64,000 bases of DNA from contig OX463829.1 in the NCBI GenBank assembly GCA_949825045.1, forward strand, positions 22,352,715 to 22,416,714. The letters are read 5' to 3'. Each line of letters starts with the position of its first letter. The first letter of the stretch is position 1. The notes below the pieces were generated by a model, which did not search any database, had not been told where the DNA came from, and saw only the letters and a list, made by a program, of their open reading frames with translations. Source of the DNA: Argyresthia goedartella (taxonomy: Eukaryota > Arthropoda > Insecta > Lepidoptera > Argyresthiidae). A program made the position numbers and the translations under genes. Positions 22,136 to 34,000 of this stretch are shown piece after piece.

Positions 22136-24087
22136 AACCATTAATTACCTTTTGCTTTCAAATTGTTTATACTTTTTTATTTTTTTCAAATAGGTAGGTA
22201 ATTAATTAAGATACATAAAAGTGCAAGTACAACTTTGCCACTGAAACCAGGTCACTGACCTTTCGCTATAGTAATATGTTTATGTTTTCATGTATAAATA
22301 ATTTAGAAACCTAAGGCAGATTTAATAATAGTAAGTCAATGTAAAAAGTCTAAAAGCCACCTAGAACTGTTTACTTTTCCTCGGTTACGGTAAAAGCGAA
22401 TATATACACATTGTTTTTTATTAATTTTATTCCCGAAGCGTAGCAACTATGTATCAGTAGTACTGTCTATTTATTAGGTTGTCAAAATTAACGATATTAA
22501 ATAAAATAAATAAATAAATAATAAAATAAAAACTCGAAATTGTGAGCATAAATAGCAATGCGTCAACGCGTAGATATCTACCTACTATTAACATAAAATA
22601 GCGATGAGCCGCGGGATTCCCGTGCGTGCAATCTCACTTGCAGTGGTACTACGATATCAACTCGATCTCAACACAATTTTTTGGTCATGTCTTCTCACAT
22701 AATTTTATTTATTATTTAACATTTAAAATTTTAAATGTCTACAATCTGTTGTACTACCTATACCTAAGATTTCCGCCACGGTAACAAAATAACAAAAAAC
22801 AGGGTGTATGCTATAGTATAGGTATGTATGCTAAACATCATACCTACGAATATAATTATAGGCCTAAAACCTAAAAGTTGCTTTGTCACAAATATAAAAT
22901 ATTCGCGGCGGATTGTCCAAGATAAAGCTAATTATACATTAGTGTTGTGCTGAATCCCTCGCACATATTGCTTTATATTGTTTTTTTAATCAGCCTCATA
23001 AAGATAATTACAAGTTACATAATGTAGATTCATCTCTATAGTGCTTAGTGACATTCTACAGTATACACTTACACGTATATAGCTATTCGCGATAGTATTG
23101 AAATTGCATTTAAATGTTAAAATAGTTAATTCATGTTTTATAATGGCTGAAGATATACACGCTTCCTGTGTTCATTTCGTCATTTACCATTATCATATAT
23201 CATATCATATTTATCTATTAGTCAATGTACAAAATACGGCACATCAGTTTCCTAATTTAGGTGTTCATATTGTATTTGTAGCAGGTGTGTTGGGATTAAT
23301 AATTAAACCAGTGTAAAGTTAGATGTGCTGCTGGCTGGACTTCTCCTTTGTAGTTCTAAATGGAAGGAACGACCAAACGATGTAAAAATAATCATATGCG
23401 TATAACTTAGCAGGTTCGCGTGTAAAAGGGAATATATGTATTTAATTGTGATCAAAATTTTATATTTATAAATGAACTAATGTATTATTTGTATCTTGTC
23501 TCGGTAGGTAGTCATATGTGTTTTTTAAATATAACTAATAAAAAAATATATGAAGTGTTGAAACATGCATTTTTATTCCTTTACTTAGTTACATAGTTTA
23601 TCATTTCTTATAACCCGAAATACAGGTGTAATATTTTAAGAGGTTATTATGGACATCATTATTATGGACAGTTAAATATTACTTATAAGCGTCTTTATTT
23701 TGTGCAAGTAATGGTTGAGCCGAGTACCCACGGGGAGACCTAGTGCGGGACTTGTGCAACTTATGTCATGTAAAATAAGTGTATAAAATAAAGATTTTCA
23801 TTTTCATCATTGTGAACTACTTTCACTCCTACCTACCTACCTTTTCAATAATATTGTAATTTTTTAACCGTGTGTAGACAAAACATTTTCTAAATGGCGA
23901 AAGTTGACATTATCAAGACTAATAATATACTGTGTGGTTGACATGACGCTATTATTCAGTAAAACGGTAGGTAGTGATTTCATTCTCTTTATTATTCCGT
24001 TTCTGGCAAAGCTACACATATGTTCTCCCTTTTCCATCCATTTATTCAGTTAAGATCACTCGTTCAATTGATATAATTTCGACACGC

Positions 24088-24245
24088 AAATATCAGGGCA
24101 AAAAACTGCGGTAGCTTAGGTGAAGGGTACCTTTACCCTTCACTTAAGCTACACCCCCTTGGGTGAGCGAAGCAAAGCCCCCTTTATCCTTCGTGTTAGG
24201 TTGAATAAGCAAGAACAACAAAAAATACTTAAAACATAAAATATT
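24088..24245 (-). repeat. Hairpin family H, copy 3
   Basis: CAGGGCAAAAAACTGCGGTA then GCTTAGGTGAAGGGTACC, and CCCCCTTTATCCTTCGTGTT at the far side, followed by AACAACAAAAAATACTT. This is the reverse complement of the 13.3 kb copy. Confidence 0.7.
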
Positions 24246-24489
24246 TGGTTCGAAAAAATAACCTCAAAATTAAATCATTTTTATCACAAAAACTATCAAT
24301 TTCCTCGCAAAACGAAAAACACTTTGGTAAGAAAAGTGTCTACCAGCCATCGTTTGCACACCTCATTACAACGAAATGAATATAGTACTTAAGTAAAATT
24401 TTACCGATTGTAGTTACCTACATACATATACCTAGTCCGCGCACGAGTTGACTGCAGTTTTTCAAATTCTTCGCTATATTGTGTCGCGT

Positions 24490-24680
24490 GGTCGGATTTT
24501 ATTCACATCTTTGCAGGCGACACGCCGGCGTACTGTACCTACTGTCACATTTTTTGAAAGCGGGGAATTATAATTAATGTGAATCTGGCAACCGGGCATT
24601 GAATTTGCCCATTTTTTGGTGACAGTGACGGATTGTCTCATAACTGAGACAATTTAGAGCACGCACTAAATTGTCTCGGT
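24490..24680. repeat. M2-like fragment
   Basis: Shares AAAGCGGGGAATT, CTGGCAACCGG and CCCATTTTTTGGTGACAG with M2 copies in reverse order. Ends are unclear. Confidence 0.45.
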
Positions 24681-25040
24681 TTAGAGATAACACTCGCACA
24701 GAAACGCACTCAACTTATAACATTACGTTTTTAATATTAATAGAGAGTGGTACCATTTTGTATGTAGTTTAGATCTGTGTTGTGAAAATCCATATTCTTT
24801 ATTTGGTGGAATCGATAAGAATAACAAAACGAATTGAACATAAGTTTGTATGAAAAATGGAAAAAATATTGGAACGTATCCGTATATTTTCGACATGCAA
24901 CCTTCGAGAACGCACCCTTTTCCTTAAGTTGAGTTGTCTGTGGTCATTTTCTGCGTGTTTTGACTTTGACAGATATCACAAATTTCTCAATGAGAATTCC
25001 AGATTTGCTGTGGTTTTGACTATTAAAAATTCAATCAAAA

Positions 25041-28000
25041 ATGTTACAAAGACTCTTTCATATCAGTTTGAATGTAAAAATATCTAGTAAACAGAGAAGT
25101 TTGTTATCGCGCATTCCAAATCACATTAATTTGTGTAATCAGTGCGTATTCAGGTTATATTCTAGTCACAACAAAGTTTCAGTGTTAGAAAAGTATGTAA
25201 GGCCTTCCTTCGTTAGAAACTCTGTTTTTTGGACGAGTTCACGATACTACACAAGTCAGGTTGACTCCGATAATAAGCCGAAGCCCATCGAGATCCTGAA
25301 AAACAAACCCAACTTGGAAGCGACAAAAAAGATCAACGTAAAATTAAAAACGTCCGAACTAAGGAGATTATTTGGGCTAGCCGAGCCTGAGAAATGGAAT
25401 TTAGCTGGTACGAATTTATACTCTTTTATGTATTTATTGCAAAAACATGTACAAAAATCTATTATAAAATAATCACTCAGATGTTGCACCACAATTTTGT
25501 TGAGTCTTCTTTCATTATTTTCATATGAAAATTAAGGTTGCAAATGCTTCTCAACAACAACAACAACCATCTAACTGAAATTAATAGTTTATATTTAATT
25601 TTGTGCCACAAAAGTTTCTTTTTAAAACATTCATACAACTTTTTTCAATTATTAGTTGACAATTTTGTTTCTTCCAGGTGCCATTGGTTTCCTAATAGTG
25701 TCGTCAAGTGTGACAATGGCTGTTCCTTTCTCTCTCGGCAAGGTCCTGGACATCATTTACGACAGCACAACAGACTTGGGGGCTGCCAGAGAGAAGCTAG
25801 ACTCTTTATGTCTCATGCTTTGCGGAGTGTTTCTTGTAGGTGCACTGTGCAACTTCGGACGAGTTTATTTAATGACAATGGCAGGTAAAACTGCTATAAT
25901 TTTTTTGTTTTATAAATATTCTACTTCAGCATGTTCTTATACACTGACGGACATATCCCTCCACTAATGGCCACCACTTTGCGTGGTCTACTGCCTTAAT
26001 CATCCAATTTTCTTCCCTAGTTGGCCCTAGGACCTATTGTTATGACCTAGGTGTCTAGAATGTTGTATAATACGACATTCGGTCATGTTACTTTATCTCT
26101 TTTATAGTGCATTTCACAATTTTATCAATATCTTATCAAAAGTTCATACCTTATCAACAAATTTTGGGTACTCCTAGAGAATCATGTCAAAACAATAACA
26201 TTTATCTCACTCAGACAAATGTTATCACTATTACAATATATAATAGTACTCAACCACTCGTCAGTGAGGCGCCACTTTGAAGAATTGGTGTTATCCCCTG
26301 CTGTTTGGCCAATACATTTTGGGGGCCCTTGTTGGATTCTAATTGGAATTTCTCGTATGCTGTTTAGATTCATATTATTTTCTATATCGAATTTGAATCT
26401 AAAGGAAACATTTGATTTTGCATTTAATTTTGCCTGCTTTCAAATTTACATCCAAATATACATTTACTACATACATATTTAATTTCCCAAATGCAATGGA
26501 ATATTTTAGGTATAGAAACACAAAGGAATCCTAGCTAGATTATATAATAGTCTGTATTAAGGAATACCAGGCCCAGCCCCTTACATAGCCTGATTGGAAT
26601 CAAGATTGAAAGATCAAGACTGCCATTGTAAAATTAATATGTGATAATGATAAAAAGTATTTTTTGATGATAAATATGATGATAAATAGCACTTTTGTGA
26701 CAAAATCTACCCTTGCAATGCATATAGAAAAGGACAAGTTTAGACAGGATGAGATTGGACGAAGCCGAAATGTGACCCACAACACAAATATAAATTAAAA
26801 TAATATGTCATTAACACAGACACAGGAAAAGGGACATTGATAAATTCGGCAAATTACACTGACTAGGGGGTTATGAGATTTTACGCAATGGGATTTTAAT
26901 ATGTTTCAGACACATATTATATATATATATATATATATGTCACCGGAAAATAATACGATCCGCAAGTTTATAAATTTCCTAATATTTTTTCCGCAAGTTT
27001 ATATATATACTAACCTAACCTAACCTAACCTAACATAACCTAACCTTTTTTTTTTTTTTTTGTTGCCCGGGGTAAATCCCTGACGGATACCGCCGAGGCG
27101 CGGGGGCGCCAGGGCGGTTATGTGGGGCTTGCACCCACTAAAAACCCCCGGGGTGGCCGTCATGGTGCATGGTGAGGGCAGCTCCGGGACCGCTGGTGAC
27201 ACGCACCGGAACTGTCCCCAGCACCCAGGGAGGAAGCATCTCAACTTCCTCCCACTTCACGACGGGAACGGCCACAACCAATCCCGTCGTAAACTCCTCG
27301 CGGCGCACTGTTGCGATCAAGGGCCCCCGCCCCGACCGCTTGCGACCGCCAGCGACCGCCCTGGGAGAGCTTCAGGTGCCCTCCCAGTCGTCGTCTTGGA
27401 GTCATAGGCGTTCAGAGTTGGAAGTCTGAACGCCCATAACTCCGGCTCCCTTTTAGGGGCCTCTTACGCCAAACCTAACCTAACCTAACCTAGCCTAATA
27501 TAATCTAGAAGGAAGTTTATAAATTTCCTAGGAAATTTATAAACTTGCGGATCGTATTATTTTCCGGTGACATATATATATTTAAAATAAATTTAATTTT
27601 AAGACTTCCAAATATTTGGGTTTGTGTATCTAGGTCACCGGCCCTTTGATGTTGGAAAAATGCCGCCCATACTGCAATTGTATTTAGCTCCACGGATTTT
27701 TGTAGAGATGAGACAATAGTCAGATGGTTTTAGATAAAAATCTATAATAATTTCTTTCAATTAATACCCATCCATTGGATTTTTTTTTTTAAATAAAAAC
27801 CTTATATAACCCCCCACCTATGGGTATGTGTTTCTAAGTCCACGGTTCTTTAATCAATGCCACCCATAGTGGTATTACATTTGAGTACAGGGAATTTTTA
27901 GGGGTTTTATTGTTTAAAGAAAAAGTACCATTAGACAAAACAATTAAAAACGCTGAAACGCTGAAAACAAACAACAAACAACCATCTTGTATAATACTTT

Positions 28001-31000
28001 TATTCACTCGGTGTCAATACTTTTCTTAGGTACATACGAGTATTAACTACATTAGAAGCATCTAGGCCAATTTTTAAAGCTAAGGGCTGTAAACTCTCCG
28101 AAAGGGAATGGTAATAAGTACCGTAAGAAAGTATGGGAGTGCATTATGCGCTATTTATAGTTTTTGTCCCTTGCTTTCCTACAATATTATCGTTCCTTTT
28201 CAGAGACTAAAAAGCTCCTAACCTTTTGAAAGTTGGCCAAGTTAAGGTGCTTTTTCTAATATATATAAAAATATTTGAAATCGCAGTATTTGTCAAAATA
28301 GTAATTCTCATAACATAAGTTTTTTATTTCTTACCTATTGAGTAGTAGCTCACTTATCAGATTCAACACTTTTCTTCTTTAATTTAGACGTCACCCCAAA
28401 AAATGGCTGACAGGGCAAGCTTTCTACACAGTGGTGGAATTCATTGACAGGAAGAAAATAAATAGAATAAGTTTAATGTTTTTTTTTTTTTTTTGAAGAC
28501 AGTACTAAGTTTGACTAGAACCTTATGAATTTATTTGATAATTTTAACTTATTATATGATTTATTAATTACTGTGGACATTTTACCACACATGTATGCAT
28601 ACAGATACATAAATACCTACTGTGGTTATTGTTTTTTACAATGTTTTCGAATGATTATTGTTATATCTGACATGTAATGTACAATTACCAATAAATTATC
28701 TTATCTTATCTTAGGTACATATTCACTATATTAGAAGCATCTTAGCTTAACTGGCTAATTTTCAAAACTTGAGGGGCTTTAGAGGTATGCGGGCGCGGGA
28801 AGCATATGAATTACTTACAATCATTAAAACAAGTTTTTATAGAAAATCTTCTAAAAAAATTATATCTGGGTTATAATCCAATGGATGGTTATTGATTGAT
28901 GCAAAGGGATTTACAATCGATTTTTATCCAAACCATCTGGCTGTTAAAACATCTCTATGTAATTAAAAATCCATGGACCTAGATACGATTGCAGTATGGG
29001 CGGCTTTTTTTCCAACATCAAAGGGCCGTGGACCAAACACAAACCAAAATATGGCATTACTTCTAGGAATTTTCTTAACTATCAAGTACAACATTAGCAT
29101 TTTTAAAGTTCTTAAAAATATATATTTTGACCGGTCTTTCAGGCCAAAGAATGACACAAAGCCTACGCAAGAATGTCTACAGCTCCATATTGCGGCAAGA
29201 AGCTGCCTGGTTCGGTACCACGTCGTCTGGTGAGCTCGTGAACCGACTCTCTGCTGACACCCAGCTAGTTGGTCGCAACCTAAGTCAGAATGTTGGTGAT
29301 GGGCTGCGCTCTTTCTTCATGGTTGTAGCTGGGACTGGGATGATGGTGAGTATCCAACATAATGCAGATTTACGTACCGTCACATAATATGTTGCCCTGG
29401 TTCTTCATAGGATACCCCTGGGAACCACAAAGCGATAATTCAAACAGTAAACGCCCAAGGTTTGGTAATTTTATTTCATACCAAGGTCATACTTTTTCTG
29501 CACGCACAGATACACTACTAAAATAATATTGTTCAACAGTTTTTACTGTTAGATTATTCATACTTTTCGGTCAAATCTTAAAAACCAATTTTTGATCTGT
29601 TCCAGTGCGTCCATTTAGCTAAATCTTTTGTTCCTTTTTAACTGGTCAACTAAGAGATAAACTACGATAACTTGGCGCGCCCATCCACTACATCATAGGT
29701 ACGATGGCACGCTCACTCGCATCGTAAGTTACGCTCGCTGTCTCGCCGGCCAGTGGTTAGTTTATCTCTATCTACATTACTTCTTTCACGTTTATGTTAA
29801 TCCGTTGAGCAAGTACTGGCTTAGCGTGGGCGCAGCGCAACTGTGCGCTGCCACCCGTATGGGAAAATTCAAAGTCAAAGTACTTTATTACTGTAGATAT
29901 TTACATATACTTAGCAAACGTCAATTTTGCCACTTCTCTACATTGGACCACTGTGGGAGAAGAAGGGCGCAGAAACTCCCACAGATTGATTTTTAGATCT
30001 CTTTTAAAAATAGGTTGTGCTTTACTATTACAAATATGAAAAATTTAATTATTATGATTAATAAGAAGGAATAAATAATTACAAAATTATTAACAGCAAG
30101 GCCTGTGTTGAGCTAGATTAACCCCATACAGTCCTGTCATTTAAGTAATCTTGAACATTGCAATAACCCTTTTTTGACAAAGTTGCTTTAACATGCTTTT
30201 TAAATTGCTCAAATGGCAATTTCAAAATCTCCAGAGGTATCTTATTATAGTAGAGAATACACTGACCCTTGAAAGAATTGCTAACCTTCGCGAGTCTAAA
30301 TCGGGGCGCACACAGTCTGTGATTATTTCTTAGGTTAACATTACAGCTATCGCTAATTTTGGAAAATGTAAGGTTCTTGCGTACATACATTATATTTTCG
30401 AAAATAAATTGACTAGCTACTGTTAGTATGTCAATTTCTTTAAAAAGCTCTCTTAAGGAGTCTGTTCGTTTTAAATTATAAATTGCTTGAATAGCTCTTT
30501 TCTGTAAAATAAAAATAGTTTTAATATTCGCTGCTTTCCCCCACAACAAGATACCATAGGACATCACACTATGAAAGTAACTAAAATATACTAGCCTAGA
30601 TGTAGCCACGTCCGTGCTTTGTCTGATGTTCCTAACAGCGTAAGCCGCAGAACTTAATTTACCAGCAAATTTATCTATGTGGGGTCCCCACTGCAATTTG
30701 CTATCAATGGTTATTCCAAGAAACTTCGTATCATTTACTAATTCTAACGTGCTGTTGTCTAACACTAAACTGGTCTCAACTTGCCTGACATTTGGAAGTG
30801 AGAATTTGATACACTTGGTTTTACCAGCGTTTAACAATAAATTATTAACTGTGAACCAATTCAAGGTTAAAGACAATACACCATTAACATCATCAAAATC
30901 TGCTTTTTGTCTTTAAATTTTGAAGAATATTGGAGTATCATCAGCAAATAACACTATGTCAGTTAATTTCTCCACCATGAAAGGCAGATCGTTAATATAT

Positions 31001-34000
31001 ATCAGGAACAAGAAAGGACCTAATATGGAACCTTGTGGAACGCCAATTTTTACACCCGATCCATCAGATTTAACGCCGTTAACTTCTGCCTTTTGAATTC
31101 TATTGCTTAGGTATGATCTTAGTAGATCCAACGCTTTATTTTGAACTCCGTAATGATTTAATTTAATTAATAGCGTATTATGAACAACACAATCAAACGC
31201 CTTCGACAGGTCGCAAAAAACTCCGATAGCATCCTCTGCGGCCTCCCATGCAGAATAAATATGAGATTTAAGGGTAATACCTGCATCCGTAGTCGATTTA
31301 CCCCTAGTGAAACCGTATTGTTTGGCGTGGAGTTGTTTGGTACGGTTGAAGTGTGAGAGCATTTGATTGAGTAGAATCTTTTCAAATATTTTACTTAGTG
31401 TTGGAAGAACAGATATTGGTCTGAATTTTGAAGGATCACCCTTATCTCCCGATTTGAACAGAGGTATCAGTTTACTGTGTTTCATGAGGTCTGGGAAAGC
31501 CCCATCGTCAACACATTTATTGAATATATAAGCTAAATGTGGGGCTATAACTAGAATTACTGAACCACTGACTTTGACTGATACACCCCACAGGTTTTCC
31601 GTATTTTTTAAGTTAAGTAATTTAAACGTTTTGACAATGTCCTGGGGATATACATGATGAAATTTTAAATATACCTTACTGACGCTCGTGTTATTTTTTA
31701 ATAAAGTCTCTGCTTCATATGGAGATGAATTGAGACGATCTTTTGTGAGTAGGGGTACATTGGTGAAGAATGTTTCAAAAGCTCGAGCAACATCATCGCT
31801 GGATTTAACAACATCATCACCTATCTTTAGGCAGAAATCATTGTCCCTTGGTATAACTTTGCCAGTTTCACGGTTTATTATTTGCCAAACTGTTCTCATG
31901 AATTTCTTTCTTCTTTTCTCTGTTATTTGAATTTTGATTTTTTCTATTAATGTGTAAAGTTTTTGCAGTCCTACAAACCAACTTGAAAGTTTTGGAATAT
32001 TTTTTAACATAGTCATGAAATTTTCGATCAAAGTTATAGGTTTTTTGATCATAAAGGTCATATAAGATAACTCTACTTTTACGAATTCCAAACGTTGCCC
32101 AGTCATTAAATTTCGATTTACCGTTGTAGTCACTGACTTTCTTTAATTTAAAAACTTTATTGAATTCTGTCTGAATAATGTTGAAGAAGTCTGAGTAGAT
32201 TTTGTTTGGGTTCTGTTCATTAAAATCCGGTACTGGCAAATTTATATCTAAGTTTTTCGTATATGTCTCTAGTCTATGGGATGTAATAGGCCTATAAAAT
32301 GATGGACCAGTCTTATCCTTAATAGCGATTGGGAATGAAACTGTTTGACCACTGTGATCGGAAGGTAAGCAATGCATTCACAAGTAATAGTGTAATTAAC
32401 TAATTACACTTTTACTTGTGAATGCACATTCACAAAAAACGTTATCTAAGCAAGTTTGGCTGGTAAGTGTAAATCTAGTTGGCTCTAAAAATACATGACA
32501 TAAGTTAAAAGATTTGAATAAAGTTATTAATCTTTGTTTCATTGTTGTTCCTACAAGCAAATCTACGTTAAGATCGCCACAAATAATTAACTTTTTTCTG
32601 TTATTACATAGTTTAGAGAGGGCTTCCTCCATAATATTCTCAAATATTTCGAAATTGCCATGGCCTTTTTCATCCCTCGGTGGCATGTGGACACAAACAA
32701 TAATATGGCTATCCAACTCAACACAGGATACCTCTATTTGTCTTTCAACAGTAAGTGCAAGAATATCTTTGCGTTGTTTCACCTTAATATTATTTTTCAC
32801 TAAGATTAAAGAACCACCTCTATCTGCAGTCTTTCTATTGTAACAATGATAATTTTGTAATTATTTATGTTAAAAGACATCATATTTTCCTTCAACCAGT
32901 GTTCTGTAACACAAATAATATCAATGTCAGAATTGGAGTGACGCTGTGTTGTTTATAAAAAAACTGACTTCAAGTTCAAGCCCTATTTCTTCCCCCCTGT
33001 CGGGATGCGAATGTCGTCTTTGTACAAGATGATGATGATGAATCTATTGGTCTGAGGCTAAAAGATAGAAACGGTTGCACACCACTATCAAGTACTACGT
33101 TTCAGGCAACAAGGGGTTACGGAGATGTGGAGCGTCGTATGTTGACTCTTATATTAAAAGCAGGGCAGTCACATTTGATAAACTACAGGGTACAACCCTC
33201 GAAGGAGCTGTGTATGTTTGCTGACAGATGGGATTCACCGCTGCTGTGGTGTTGGCAACGACTGCACACAAGCTTCCCAGCTAGACATTGTGCTAGCAGC
33301 GTGGGGTCCCATTTCCAGTCAATGTCAATTATTCATTAATTTTATCTACACACGTATCATAAACCCTCTTTGCTGCGTCCAAAAACCACACGTTACGACC
33401 AGCATGATGATAAACTTCTTGGTAAAAACTAATTTCTTATCCGAATATTGATCATTATGACCATAATGTACCAAAATTTGTCAAATTCTGACATTCAAAT
33501 TTCAAACGCCGACGCCCGCCTGCGTACCGCCCCTAGTTTGTCTGTGAAGTTGGTACTACAGGACAAGCTAAACAACTGCAGAGCAATGATCAATGCCACA
33601 ATGCCGGTCGAACATGCGGTCCCTGACCACATCAAAGAGAGCTTATGATATGTGTGTAGATAAACTAGTGTATGCAACTGTATATAATTATTAATTAGGC
33701 ATTAGAACTCTCGAGTGATTTTATTATGAAACTCGCTTTCGGCTCGTTTCTTACATCCACAAATCAAATCAAATCAAATATTTTATTTGTCAAACATAGG
33801 TTTAGGTTGTTACAGTCGGTGAAGATCGCTATGTTTCGCCGTAAGGCATACAAATATTTTATAGTAAGAATAAAGTGCATGCAACATCATTAAATCATTT
33901 TCTATGACAAATCATCCCTGTATTTTGAATTAAGTATAAGTCAGTACCTACCTATAATTACATGTATATTTATTATCATTATTATATTGTTGGATCATTT

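Larger units (their letters stand above)
21573..25040. other. ACBD3 3' flank and ABCB10 5' flank
   Basis: The ACBD3 3' UTR starts at 21573; its end is not determined. Candidate AATAAA signals occur in AT-rich sequence (for example 23537 region and 23786). A hairpin H copy and an M2-like fragment lie at the right side. The interval 22140-24080 otherwise shows no gene or clear repeat. A 76-codon frame at 24857-25087 overlaps the ABCB10 start codon in another frame and has no recognisable content; it could be an upstream ORF or chance. Confidence 0.5.
29868..32937 (-). mobile_element. CR1/Jockey-type LINE, 5'-truncated within the endonuclease
   Basis: On the minus strand: an endonuclease beginning with a frame around 32930 ([13 protein letters not shown]), then reverse transcriptase, an ORF2 C-terminal region and a 3' UTR ending with a TTTGACTTTGAATTTT-like tail at about 29868-29880. 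The 5' part is missing. It lies antisense in ABCB10 intron 3. Its 3' end is shared with the plus-strand fragment at 44972-45378 and pieces at 13705 and 61275. Family-level naming within CR1/Jockey is not attempted. Confidence 0.87.

Noticed and set aside
24857..25087. Alternative N-terminal exon of ABCB10
   Set aside because: It is in a different frame from the ATG at 25041 and has no presequence-like continuity with the transporter.
27120..27429. Overlapping GC-rich open frames as a gene
   Set aside because: Frames are open on both strands because of GC richness; no motif, and the segment lies within a repeat structure.
33165..33225. Functional Helitron helicase
   Set aside because: Only one faint motif in a short closed frame; kept as a low-confidence scrap.
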